Assembly: GCA_963787675.1 (NCBI GenBank)
Contig: CAWBDV010000010.1
Span: 434,001 to 498,000, forward strand
DNA: 64,000 bases
Direction: 5' to 3'
Origin: JAJPKK01 sp963787675
GTDB lineage: Bacteria; Pseudomonadota; Alphaproteobacteria; Rhizobiales; Xanthobacteraceae
Shown piece after piece: positions 55,493 to 64,000 of this stretch. The position numbers were made by a program, and so were the translations under genes. Every line of letters begins with the position of its first letter. Position 1 is the first letter of the stretch. The notes under the pieces were generated by a model. It was not told the DNA's origin. It ran no database searches and worked only from the letters and a program-made list of their open reading frames with translations.

Positions 55493-55987
55493 ATGACCAA
55501 TTCTGGTTCAATTGCAGTCCTTGGATCCGAGTTCGACGATTTTCTATTCGCACCGATCGGCGATGACAGAAACGACATGCCACTCAGCGTGCTTTCCGCC
55601 TTGGTGCGATCGGATATTGACCCTTGGCAAGAGGCTGCCGAATTAGCCCAGTTGCCTGTTGAAACTGCTATACAGAGATTGGCCTTGTTGATTGCGGCAC
55701 TACCAGACTGGCCTTCGATGCATCCAGACCCTGGGACGATTGCTGCTCGCTTGATCGCGCTTTTGCCGCGCCGCTCTCATTCCAATATCCCGGCGCGCGA
55801 GTCGTTGCTCAGTGTCGGTACGGCGCCAAATTCCCGGGTCGTCATATACATGATCGTTATCAACGTAATTATTGCGATCTTCCTGATTGCGGCAAGTCAT
55901 CAACCGCCGGCCCAGGTCGAGAGCGCTGATGCGCCTGCCACCAGCGAAGGTTCCCCTGAGATGCCGCGCCCAAACTCCGGGCAGTAA
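55493..55987 (+). CDS. Tail-anchored membrane protein, unknown
   Basis: A 164-residue protein from ATG 55493 (a TTG four codons upstream is an alternative). Residues 10-95 are acidic and helical (DPWQEAAELAQLPVETAIQRL, then DPGTIAARLIALLP); one membrane segment lies near residues 121-138 (VVIYMIVINVIIAIFLIAAS), followed by a 25-residue Pro/Ala-rich tail. No family recognised. The motif copy upstream ties it to the stress cluster. Confidence 0.6.
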   Translation: MTNSGSIAVLGSEFDDFLFAPIGDDRNDMPLSVLSALVRSDIDPWQEAAELAQLPVETAIQRLALLIAALPDWPSMHPDPGTIAARLIALLPRRSHSNIPARESLLSVGTAPNSRVVIYMIVINVIIAIFLIAASHQPPAQVESADAPATSEGSPEMPRPNSGQ

Positions 55988-56081
55988 CCTTGCATGACGC
56001 CACCCGACAGCAAGAACACGGTTTGCCCAGCGGGGCGGCGCCGCACAGCAAGAAACAACCGCGGCTGCCGCTCTAACAACT

Positions 56082-56807
56082 TCAGGCGGTATGATCCGGC
56101 CTTACGGCGATCAGCTCCTCGACGGCATGCACTTTGCGGCTGGCAAAGATGACGTTAAAAAGCTCAATCTTTGCACCGTCCACCGTTGTCGCTTCGAGGT
56201 CGCCGGCGTCGAAGCCCACGGTCGCACGAAATAAATCCGACTTCAGTTTCTGGAATCGCAATCCATTTGCATTGAAGCTTTCCGCGCCACCGCCGATCAG
56301 GTGATTAACGTTCATCTGACCCGGTCGGACGCGCCAATAGGTTAGCCGGTCGAACACAAAGAACATTGCCAGCCAGATGATCAGCAGAGCGGTCGAAAAC
56401 ACGAGATAAAAGCCGGTGTTCATATGCACCGACAGATAGGGGATCAGCATAGCGATTTCGTCCCACCAACCGAGCCAACTCATCAACACAATGACGAATG
56501 CCACGACGAGTAATGCCACAATCGAATTCGCGCCACGCAGACGGACGTTGGTGAACACGATCAATAGCAAGAGGAGCGAGAGATAGGTGAGGCCAAGCGC
56601 CGAACTCGGCTTGGCGCCCTGCGCCGTAGCCAGAAACTTTTCCTGCCCGGCATTGAGAAGCGCAATGACAAAGCCGAAGGCCCAGGCGGGCCACCAATAA
56701 AGCAAGGTCGAGTGGCTGTAAATGGTGATCGCCTGCTGAGCGGCCGCGTGCGGCAATACCGAGTGAGTAGCCGCATCCGTTTGATCGATTGCAACCTGTT
56801 GAGTCAT
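56082..56807 (-). CDS. Multi-pass membrane protein, unknown
   Basis: A 241-residue protein with four to five membrane helices between residues 35 and 155 and a 70-residue cytoplasmic C-terminal domain (VRPGQMNVNHLIGGGAESFN, then ELFNVIFASRKVHAVEELIA). It has a GGCGGAG ribosome site before ATG 56807; the frame continues upstream to 56894 without support. I recall it as a conserved hypothetical in rhizobia. It is convergent with the preceding gene, and a pattern GSAESFNANGL recalls PH-like domains only weakly. Confidence 0.65.
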   Translation of the reverse strand: MTQQVAIDQTDAATHSVLPHAAAQQAITIYSHSTLLYWWPAWAFGFVIALLNAGQEKFLATAQGAKPSSALGLTYLSLLLLLIVFTNVRLRGANSIVALLVVAFVIVLMSWLGWWDEIAMLIPYLSVHMNTGFYLVFSTALLIIWLAMFFVFDRLTYWRVRPGQMNVNHLIGGGAESFNANGLRFQKLKSDLFRATVGFDAGDLEATTVDGAKIELFNVIFASRKVHAVEELIAVRPDHTA

Positions 56808-56977
56808 GGCTCCGCCTGACGGACGTGTGAACGCGCTCGATACTTGTGAGGCTCGGGTTAGATGACCGGTTTGACCGGTTGCGATCGCGCACAACTCGCT
56901 ACCCGATCGACGTCAGGTATCGGCCCGACGCGCTTACACCTGCTGTGCGCTGGCGTAGATTGTTGGCCCGCCTCCGG

Positions 56978-57286
56978 TCAAAACAGGCATTTGTAGATAA
57001 ATACCCAACTCTGCCGGCCTTCAAGCTTCTGGTTGGCGGCCTGCTGCTCGCAGTCGCCCCATTTGGCGTTCTCGCTCGACCACTTCGCCTTCGCGCCTTC
57101 CCACTCTTCGGTCGTCCACTTCTCGACGTCCGCCGCGGCGGAAGATATGGAGGTCGGCGCGGGGGCTGTTGTTGATCGCTTTGTGGCCGGTGGAGAGGAC
57201 GGCGTTTGCGCGGAGGCGGCTCCAATGCTGATGAGGCCCGCGAGAGCGACCGCGGATAGACCGAGTAAAATGCGATTGTGGGACAT
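56978..57286 (-). CDS. Small exported protein, unknown
   Basis: A 102-residue exported protein: signal peptide to ASAQT, then a Ser/Pro/Thr-rich linker and a compact C-terminal block VEKWTTEEWEGAKAKWSSEN with two cysteines (GDCEQQA and IYKCLF), which could form a disulfide. Resembles small periplasmic proteins common in Bradyrhizobium; function unknown. ATG 57286 is preceded by GGATCAGCAGTC, a weak ribosome site. Confidence 0.6.
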   Translation of the reverse strand: MSHNRILLGLSAVALAGLISIGAASAQTPSSPPATKRSTTAPAPTSISSAAADVEKWTTEEWEGAKAKWSSENAKWGDCEQQAANQKLEGRQSWVFIYKCLF

Positions 57287-57375
57287 GACTGCTGATCCTT
57301 CAGGAAACCGCTACGGTTCAATTGCAAGATTAGGGCACACTCCGACGCCGAGTCTGTGCAATTTAGATCAGTTGT

Positions 57376-57663
57376 TCAAAAGCTATTCGGTGGCTCGTGG
57401 TCGACGAGGTGGTACAATCCCGCCGCGTCCGGCCGCACTCCGCAGCACATCAAGAAAGGCGGCAAGATGCCGGTGATGGCGAAAATTATTCCTGACGCCC
57501 ATCGACGATTGCCGTGGCACCGCGAGGTGCCGCGTGGCCGACCCTCCGCGTTCGGAAGCTGTTGCAGATCGTAGACCAAATCCTTCACGCCGAACTCTGC
57601 GCAGGCCTTGTCAAGGCCGCGCGCTTCCAGCGCGCCTGCTTTCGTTAGTACGATACAGGGCAT
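57376..57663 (-). CDS. Possible small protein
   Basis: A 95-residue reading from ATG 57663: MPCIVLTKAGALEARGLDKACAEFGVKDLVYDL, quoted in parts as MPCIVLTKAGALEARG and KACAEFGVKDLVYDL, then a basic stretch and a hydrophobic segment GIIFAITGILPPFLMCCG. Composition is protein-like in the first 45 residues, but no family is recognised. It overlaps the end of the Gly/His-rich gene by 19 bases on the same strand. Otherwise the 57287-57644 stretch is empty. Confidence 0.3.
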   Translation of the reverse strand: MPCIVLTKAGALEARGLDKACAEFGVKDLVYDLQQLPNAEGRPRGTSRCHGNRRWASGIIFAITGILPPFLMCCGVRPDAAGLYHLVDHEPPNSF

Positions 57664-57881
57664 CCGTACCTGTATGCGTAGCCGGGACATCCGCCGTAGC
57701 TACCGTAGCCACGTCCGCCGCGGTGGACGCCCGCATAGTGCCCGCCAGCATGACCGCCCCTTGCGTGGCCGCCAGCCGCATGCCCGCCTGAATGCCCGGC
57801 AGCGAAAGCACTGGTGACGATCGGAACGCACCCGACTGCGAGGGTCGCGATAAAAGCCATAAGTATCCTACAACGACGCAT
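57645..57881 (-). CDS. Small Gly/His-rich exported protein
   Basis: A 78-residue exported peptide: signal sequence to AFAAGH, then a mature tail of Gly, His and Tyr (HSGGHAAGGHARGGHAGGHY) ending in GYAYRYGCPVSY with two cysteines. The His-rich repeats suggest metal binding. An EcfG-like promoter (GAAAC-N16-CGTT on the minus strand) lies 28-52 bases upstream of ATG 57881. Confidence 0.55.
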   Translation of the reverse strand: MRRCRILMAFIATLAVGCVPIVTSAFAAGHSGGHAAGGHARGGHAGGHYAGVHRGGRGYGSYGGCPGYAYRYGCPVSY

Positions 57882-57908
57882 TTGAATCTCCTATGACCAA
57901 CCAAACAC

Positions 57909-57933
57909 AACGCCTCGCGCCGTGAAACGTTTC
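57909..57933 (-). promoter_or_regulatory. EcfG-like promoter on the minus strand
   Basis: On the minus strand, GAAAC (57933-57929), 16 bases, then CGTT (57912-57909). One mismatch to GGAAC-N16-CGTT. It reads toward the Gly/His-rich gene. The rest of 57934-58210 shows no gene. Confidence 0.5.
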
Positions 57934-58210
57934 AGCCGCACGACCACCTTTATTATCGACTCGAAAATTATTAATCTCGAAAATGCGATCCATTTTGGCG
58001 GCCGCTGTGATTGCGACTTAGCCGACCGGCCCCAGTCACCGTCTGTCCGCCGAGCTGTTTAGTCTTGTTCTTCATTGAGCCGGCAGCAAGCCGTTGCTCC
58101 AACTACAAGACATCGTGGAAAATGGGACTACGATTGCGGGCAAACTCTGCTTTCACAAGATGCCAGCACATACCTTCGCGGAATGCCGCGTCCGCCCTCA
58201 GGGTTGGAAA

Positions 58211-61200
58211 TCACCTGCCGTCCGATCGTCGCGCGGCCGTGACCGACGATCCGCCTTCGAGAAGCGGGGCGTCGGTGCCATTCCAGGCAGCGGCAAGCGC
58301 CAAACGGGCCAATGCCGGAAGGGACCTTGCACCTGTCTTCTTCATGATCAAGGCGCGGTGGTTTTCGACTGTGCGTTGGCTGATGCCGAGATCCGCGGCG
58401 ATATTCTTGCTCGGGTGGCCAGCGAGGACCAGTTCCATGATCTGGCGCTGCCGTACAGTGAGGCCTGCAACGTGGTTTGCCGCGCTCTCCTGCCAGGCGA
58501 TCAGCTTGTTCGAATCCCGCGACTGTTCGATGGCCCGCTCGACGCTGGCGATGAGTTCACTCCCGCGGATCGGCTTCTCGATAAAGTCCGAAGCGCCAGC
58601 TTTCATAGCTTGGACTGCCATCGGTACGTCGCTGTTGCCGGTGATCATGATGGCCGGCAGCCGATGGCCCGCCTTATGAAGGTGCTGCAGCAATTCGATC
58701 CCGTTCATCCCCGGCAGGTAGGCGTCGAGCAAGAGGCATCCTCCGCGTCCTGGGAGGTAGGCTTCAAGGAATGCCTCGCAGCTCGAATAGGCTTCGACTG
58801 CGCGGCCATTTTCTTCAAGAACAGATTGAATCGCCTCGCGCACGTGGCTGTCGTCGTCGATGATAAAAATGGTGGGCGGGGTAGGACCGGTTGCCGTCGC
58901 GGCCGGGTGCGGAGCGTGCGGGGTCAATGAGGAGCGGGCAAGGAGTCGCTGGATGACTTTTGTCATCCCCTTCAACTTGACCGGCTTGTTGAGTTGCACG
59001 CAATCCTGGCGAGCGATATTGCGCAACGTGTCGGTCGAGATGTCACCCGTCAAGATGATGACCGGGATCTCGCAATGAAGCTTCTCCCGCAGCTTCACGG
59101 CCACCTTGAGACCGTCCATTCCATTTGGAAGATTGTAGTCCGCTAGGATTAGATCGGGTCGGACCGTCCCGTGCACCACCAATTCCAACGCTGCGATGCC
59201 GTCGGCCGCTGAGATGGCGCGATGACCCTGGTCGTTGAGGAGGTGCTCAAGAAGGCCGCGCACGTCTGGGTCGTCTTCGACGACCAATATCACGCCGGTG
59301 TGGCGCGCGCCTTCGACGATCCCACCGTCGCTGTTGCGCCGATCACGTTCAAGCTCCGGTGCCGTTCCGCTCGAGGGGAGCGGGACCTCGATGGCGAAGA
59401 CCGAGCCCTTGCCCGGATGCGACCGGACCCGCACCTGATGGCCCAGTAAATTCGCGAAGCGTTGAACGATGAAAAGTCCTAGGCCAAGGCCGTGGCTGCG
59501 TTCGCGCGCGGCATTGTCGAGCTGATGAAACTCTTCGAAGATCGCTTGGAGTTCCGCGTCGGGGATGCCCACACCGGTGTCCAAGACCTCGACACTCAGC
59601 ATTCCGTGGCGCCGACGGCAACCGAGCAGCACCTTGCCGCGCCTGGTGTATTTCAATGCGTTCGAAAGAAGGTTGCGGATCATCTGCTCGAGCAGTCGCG
59701 GATCACTGCGTATCGAAAGGCTGCACGAAACCACGCGCATCGCAAGCCCCTCTGCTTGCGCGTGAATGGTGAATTCGTCCCTCAACCGGTCGAACAACTC
59801 TTTGATCGGGAAACTGACAATTTCGGTGCGGATCGTACCGGCCTCGATCTGGTTGATGTCGAGCAGCGTGTTCAGCATGACCGACATTGCGTCCAATGTC
59901 GGGGTAAGCCGCGCGATGAGAGTTCTGCGCTCTCTCCCCTTCGACAGCCTTCGCCAACAGTTCCTGAAGCAGGACCAGTGTTTGAAGCGGCTGGCGGAGA
60001 TCATGGCTCGCGGCCGCGAGAAAACGCGACTTCGCGACACTTGCCAGCTCCGCTTGCCGCTTGGCCGCCTCCAACGCGTCCGCCGCGTGCCTGCGCTGGG
60101 TGATGTCGGCAAAGGTGAGGACGACACCCTCGACCCCGTTGTCCTGGGTGCGGTACGGCAAGATGCGACGGATGTACCAAGCGCCGCTAAGGGATTCGAT
60201 CTCGCGCTCGATCGGCGCGAGGGTCGTCAGCACCGATCGGGCATCGGTCAGAAGCTCGCCGTCGGCAGCTAGCGAGTTGAGGTCGGCGAGCGGCCGCCCG
60301 ATGTCGCTCGGAATGACCCTGAAGAGCGATTTCGTGGCTGGCGTGAAAAAGCGGATGTTGAGGTTGGTATCGAGGAATAGCGTCGCAACGTCGGTGCTGT
60401 ACAGGATATTTTGCAGATCATTGGAGGTCGTACGCTGGCGCTCCAGGGTTTCCTGGAGCTGGCTGTTGAGGGCGGTGAGTTCCTCGTTGAGCGACTGCAA
60501 TTCCTCCTTCGACGTCAGCAGCTCTTCGTTCGTCGATTGGTATTCCTCATTGACGGACAATGCCTCTTCGTTGATCGCCTTCTGCTCTTCGCTCGAAATC
60601 TCAAGGTCGCGGATGGCGCCCTGGAGCTCCACTCGGGTGGCTTCGAGTTCTCGCTCAAGCTCGGCGACTCGCGAGACGTCCTGCGGCGCGGCGGGGCCAC
60701 CTCGTTTCGACTCGCGCTTCGGCTCGTCGATGAAACAAATCAACAACAGCTTCTCGCCCTCGCTCGCAACCGGCTGCACGGCGATACTGAACGAACTTGG
60801 ATTGCCATCGCGAACCGTCTCAACGCCGGCCGCGACAATCCGCTTGTTCTCTTGACCGGCCCGCTGGATCGCCGCGCGGAGCTTGGTGCGCAGGTCCTCG
60901 CGCGCCATGGTAAGCAGATCGCGGGTGGGGTGACCCGCCGCCACACGCAAGTACCGATCTATCGGTCCCAGGTAATAGAGACACTCATGCTTCTGATTGA
61001 TCAGTATCGCCGCCGGCGCATATGTCTCCATCACCAGTTGCCGACAAAGGCCGGCGAGAGCGGCTTGGTGTGACGGCGGTTCGCTTGGTCCCTGACGTGT
61101 CGGGACTCGCACGCCGCCGGCGTTCGTCAAAAATCCGAGTTCTCCCGGCCGACTGCGACCGATGTGCCGATAGAGCCGCTCCGACCTGGAAATCATCTCG

Positions 61201-62651
61201 AACCGGCCGTCGAGATTACCGGCCGTCTCCGAGCTGCCGAGAAGCAGAATGCCGCCCTCACGCAGCGCGAAGTGGAAAAGAGAAATAACCTTCGCCTGAG
61301 CCTCGGGGCGCAGATAGATCAGAAGATTCCGGCATGAAACGAGGTCGAGCCGCGAAAACGGGGGATCGGCGAGCAGGTCCTGTACGGTGAAGACGACGAT
61401 CGCACGCAGCTCGGGCAAAACCCTGTAACCGCGATCCTCCTTCGTGAAGAAGCGGGCAAGTCGTGCCGCAGACACGTCAGCCTCGATCGATTCCGGATAA
61501 AGGCCCTCTCGGGCGGCGGCTACGGCATCCGGATCGACGTCGGAGGCGAAGACCTGCAGCTTGACATGGCTCTTCATCGCCGTGATCTGCTCGCGGAACA
61601 GCATTGCAAGAGAATAAGTCTCCTCGCCCGTGCTGCACCCCGCGATCCAGATACGAAGGGGGTGATCGGGCACCTGGCTACGGACCAGGTCGGGAACGAC
61701 CTTTTCGGCCAAGAAATCAAACACCTTGGGATCACGGAAGAAGCTCGTAACATTGATGAGCAGGTCCTTGGCAAGCAGGTCGAGCTCGCTCGTATTGCTG
61801 CGCAGAATTTCGAGATACCGCTCATTGGTCCCGATCACCGCCATCGCCATCCGCCGCTCGATCCGGCGCCGCAGCGTACCTGGCTTGTAAAGCGTGAAAT
61901 CGTGGGCGGTTTTCGTGCGTAGAAGTTCGATAATTTCGGGCAACCAGTCCTGCGCCCTATTTCGCGGTGTCGAACCGTCAGGCGCGCGGGCAAGGGTCAT
62001 TCGCCTGTCATATTTGACGAGCGCCTCCGGAATCTTTGTTACTGGAAGCACGAGGTCCACCGCGCCCGTCATGATCGCGCTGCGCGGCATGCCGTCATAG
62101 CCGGCCTCGTCGGGGTCCTGCGCGATCACGAATCCATCTTTTTCCTTCACGGCTTTCAGCCCAAGGCTGCCATCGGCCCCCGTCCCTGACAGGATCACGC
62201 AAACGGCGCGCGCTCCGAACTCCTTCGCCAACGTGTGCAGCAAAAAATCGAAGGGCAGGCGCGCGCCGTGACGCGCCTGGGGCTGCGAAACGTGCAAAGC
62301 ACCGTTGCCGACGGAGAGATAGGTTCCGGGCGGAATGACATAGAGGTGGTCGCGCTCGATCGACATTCCATCAATTGCTTGCCGCACCGCCATCGACGTG
62401 TGCCCGGCCAAGAGGTCGACCATCATGCTTTCGTGGGTCGGATCGAGATGCTGGACTAGAATGAAGGCCATGCCGCTATCCGCAGGCAGCGCCTCGACGA
62501 GCTTCCTGCAGGCATCAAGGCCACCCGCCGAGGCGCCTATTCCGACGATTGAGAAGTGCCCAGGGCTGCGTTGAGGTCTGCGCGCCAGCGGAGAACGCAG
62601 TCCCGATCGATGTGGCGTAGCACTACCCTGACGCGGGCGGCTTTGTGACAT
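58211..62651 (-). pseudogene. CheB-CheR-PAS-histidine kinase-REC-REC-LuxR fusion, frameshifted
   Basis: Removing one base near 59923 gives a single protein of 1479 residues. Domains in order: CheB methylesterase (about 30-200; IVGIGASAGGL, QHLDPTHE, SGTGADGS), CheR methyltransferase (about 215-500; SFFRDPKVF, AGCSTGEETYSLAML), a coiled coil (655-740), PAS (740-870), HisKA with His near 883 (SHDLRQPLQ), HATPase (GVGIPD, GLGLGLFIVQR), two receivers (about 1120-1240 and 1260-1375; phospho-sites in ILADYNLPNGMDG and LLLDAYLPGMNG) and a FixJ-like LuxR helix-turn-helix (LTVRQRQIMELVLAGHPSKN and RTVENHRALIMKKT). The lesion sits between the HisKA helices: GAGTTC where GAGTC restores the frame. Sensor, kinase and output regulator are thus on one chain. 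Confidence 0.85.
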
Positions 62652-62812
62652 TTTGATCGCTCCCCGCCCCGGTGGAGTATCGTCTTATACTACAAGGGAG
62701 GAGTGGGGAATTGTGAGCAAAAGTGATCACGACTTCACGATTGGGCAGACGCCCAGGGGCTCTTTCTTTCGGCTATTGGGCGGCGATCGTCGGCTGCCGG
62801 CACGACAATAGA

Positions 62813-62829
62813 TTTGAGTAGTTTCCGAA
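62813..62829 (+). promoter_or_regulatory. 17-bp motif, copy 4 (TTTGAGTAGTTTCCGAA)
   Basis: Fourth copy, 84 bases before the DUF1236 gene start and 22 bases before an EcfG-like promoter. Confidence 0.55.
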
Positions 62830-62851
62830 CGCGACCTCGGTGATCGTTCGG

Positions 62852-62876
62852 GGAACGATCGTCCGTAATTGCAGTT
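62852..62876 (+). promoter_or_regulatory. EcfG-like promoter
   Basis: GGAAC, 16 bases, AGTT: one mismatch from GGAAC-N16-CGTT. The -10 box ends 37 bases before ATG 62914. Confidence 0.55.
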
Positions 62877-62913
62877 TTTTTGCGTGGGGCCCTTCAATCC
62901 AACGGAGAATTTC

Positions 62914-63486
62914 ATGCACAAGTTGCTCATCGCCTCAATCGCGGTAGCCTCGATCACATTGCCGCAACTGGCCTTCGCCCAAGCCTCGCCTCCCCCGCAA
63001 AAGCAGCAATCCTTGCAAAGCCGGGTGAAGATGAACCTGGAACAGGCGGGGTTCACCGACGTCCGGATCATGGCTAGCTCGTTCCTGGTTCAGGCCAAGG
63101 ACAAGGACGGAAACCCTGTCATGATGGTCATCAATCCGGATTCCGTGACGTCGATTACGGAAATATCGGGCGGCCAGCGAAGTGCCGCTGCACATGAGAG
63201 CACAACTACAGGTGCCGGCACTGCGGCCGATCATCTCACCCTCACGTCTGCTCAGCGCCATGAACTGTGGCAGGGTCTCAACAAGCAAGCGAAAGAGAGC
63301 ACACCTGCCGGGTTCACGGCAAAGGTCGGAGAGGCCGTGCCGAGCTCGATCAAGCTGCAATCACTTCCCGCCAATCTGAGCAGCCAGATTCCGGCGTTGA
63401 AATCTTACGACTATGCGATGTTGCAAAGCGAGTTGTTGATCGTCGATCCGACTTCCAAGAACATCGTCGACATCATCACTCAATAA
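62914..63486 (+). CDS. Exported DUF1236-like protein
   Basis: A 190-residue exported protein. Signal peptide to AFAQA. Residues about 35-75 (MNLEQAGFTDVRIMASSFLV, AKDKDGNPVMMVINPDS) look PepSY-like; the C-terminal region (VPSSIKLQSLPANLSSQIPAL, then LLIVDPTSKNIVDIIT) matches DUF1236, a domain abundant in Bradyrhizobium-type periplasms. Binding partner unknown. It has motif copy 4 and an EcfG-like promoter directly upstream and a hairpin 22 bases downstream, so it is a single-gene stress unit. Confidence 0.8.
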   Translation: MHKLLIASIAVASITLPQLAFAQASPPPQKQQSLQSRVKMNLEQAGFTDVRIMASSFLVQAKDKDGNPVMMVINPDSVTSITEISGGQRSAAAHESTTTGAGTAADHLTLTSAQRHELWQGLNKQAKESTPAGFTAKVGEAVPSSIKLQSLPANLSSQIPALKSYDYAMLQSELLIVDPTSKNIVDIITQ

Positions 63487-63507
63487 GCGAACAAGGTACC
63501 CGCGAGG

Positions 63508-63535
63508 AAGGGCCGGCCGGCATGTGCCGGCCCTT
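63508..63535 (+). terminator. Hairpin after the DUF1236 gene
   Basis: AAGGGCCGGC (63508-63517) pairs perfectly with GCCGGCCCTT (63526-63535) over an 8-base loop. There is no T-run, so termination efficiency is uncertain. Confidence 0.6.
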
Positions 63536-64000
63536 GCCGGTTGACCGGTCGATCGGACATTCAAAGGCGTCTCTAACGCCCGAGAGTCCACGGCAAGAGG
63601 ATGGGCTTGTCATCGTGCTGCGGTCAATCGACCGGCTGCGCCAGCAGGAGACGCCCCAACAGTCTAAATCTACAGGTTACGCGCGGGGCGGGCGCCGTCC
63701 GCCGCAGCGCGAACAGCTCTGAGTAAATTCCGAGCCTCCTATCGGGTGGTCTCCGTCTGCTATCTTTGCAACCGGAGAGCCTTTTTGACCGACGTCTTGT
63801 GCGGCGTTGCTCCCTACGATCAGCAGCTCTGGTTCGTCGAGTCTCAAGTTTCTTGAAAATGAATAGAACCCTTTTTTCACGGACTCGGTTCGAAAGCCGC
63901 AGCGGCGGCTCCGGCCCGACTTCAATGGCAACGCGTGTTTCCGATCGGTCTCCGCCAGTACAGTCCAACGCCGCACGGGAATTGCACGATCGAATCGAGA
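63536..64000. other. Right edge: no firm gene, fifth copy of the 17-bp motif
   Basis: No gene that I can support in 465 bases. The motif recurs as TCTGAGTAAATTCCGAG at 63718-63734, + strand. By analogy with the other copies, a gene would be expected to start 85-155 bases on, around 63820-63890, but no convincing frame is visible there; it may be outside the window or very short. Confidence 0.45.

Noticed and set aside
63624..63976. Two overlapping minus-strand open frames at the right edge
   Set aside because: Arg/Ser-rich readings without recognisable motifs or ribosome sites, typical of shadows in GC-rich DNA.
1..64000. CRISPR array, rRNA or tRNA genes, insertion sequences
   Set aside because: No regularly spaced repeats, no cloverleaf or rRNA signature and no transposase reading were found by eye; the only mobile-element genes are those of the phage-derived element.

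Overview
The window is a stretch of a GC-rich alphaproteobacterial chromosome, most likely order Hyphomicrobiales (Rhizobiales) near Bradyrhizobium/Rhodopseudomonas. I infer this from the gene families (BTLCP transglutaminase-like peptidase, a murJ-trpS-usp run, DUF3141-pta-ackA, DUF1236), from EcfG-type promoters, and from short palindromic intergenic repeats. No search was run.

Layout. 1-4.3 kb: end of a BTLCP gene, an AraC-type regulator, an M20 peptidase with one in-frame TGA, and a patatin phospholipase. 4.4-14 kb: a secreted redox/catabolic neighbourhood with a c-heme-motif Vgb-like propeller protein, two paralogous secreted proteins with a Ca-binding-like loop, two orphan periplasmic binding proteins, a PQQ dehydrogenase with an Asp-Tyr-Asp (lanthanide-type) active site, and a frameshifted amidohydrolase. 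14.3-16.1 kb: a GMC oxidoreductase lacking its C-terminus abuts an SDR/epimerase lacking its N-terminus. 16.3-32.3 kb: mostly housekeeping and metabolic genes (hydrolase, usp, trpS, murJ, MBL proteins, aldo-keto reductase/LysR pair, methyltransferase, PfkB kinase, 3-HAO-like dioxygenase, CapD-like dehydratase).

About 32.65-42.2 kb is an integrated phage-derived element, all on the + strand: tyrosine integrase, excisionase-like protein, MT-A70 methyltransferase, small proteins, family-A DNA polymerase, small and large terminase. It has no capsid, portal, tail or lysis gene, so it is either a remnant or a satellite-like element. Its insertion seems to have cut a cupin gene.

42.2-64 kb is a stress/low-energy cluster: HU, a DUF4167 protein, a truncated stress protein fused to a truncated DUF3141 gene, MaoC-PTA, acetate kinase, two tandem P3A-type proton ATPases, PPK2, PRC-barrel and several small secreted or membrane proteins, and a giant CheB-CheR-PAS-histidine kinase-REC-REC-LuxR protein. 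Five copies of a 17-bp motif (TCTGAGTAGWTTCCGAR) occur only here; four lie 85-155 bp ahead of a stress-gene start, and EcfG-like promoters follow two of them.

Seven genes in the window carry one disabling change each. Five single-base insertions turn a GANTC site into a six-base string, a sixth lies beside an intact GACTC, and the one nonsense change also destroys a GANTC site. GANTC is the CcrM methylation site of alphaproteobacteria, so I suspect methylation-linked base-calling errors rather than real pseudogenes.
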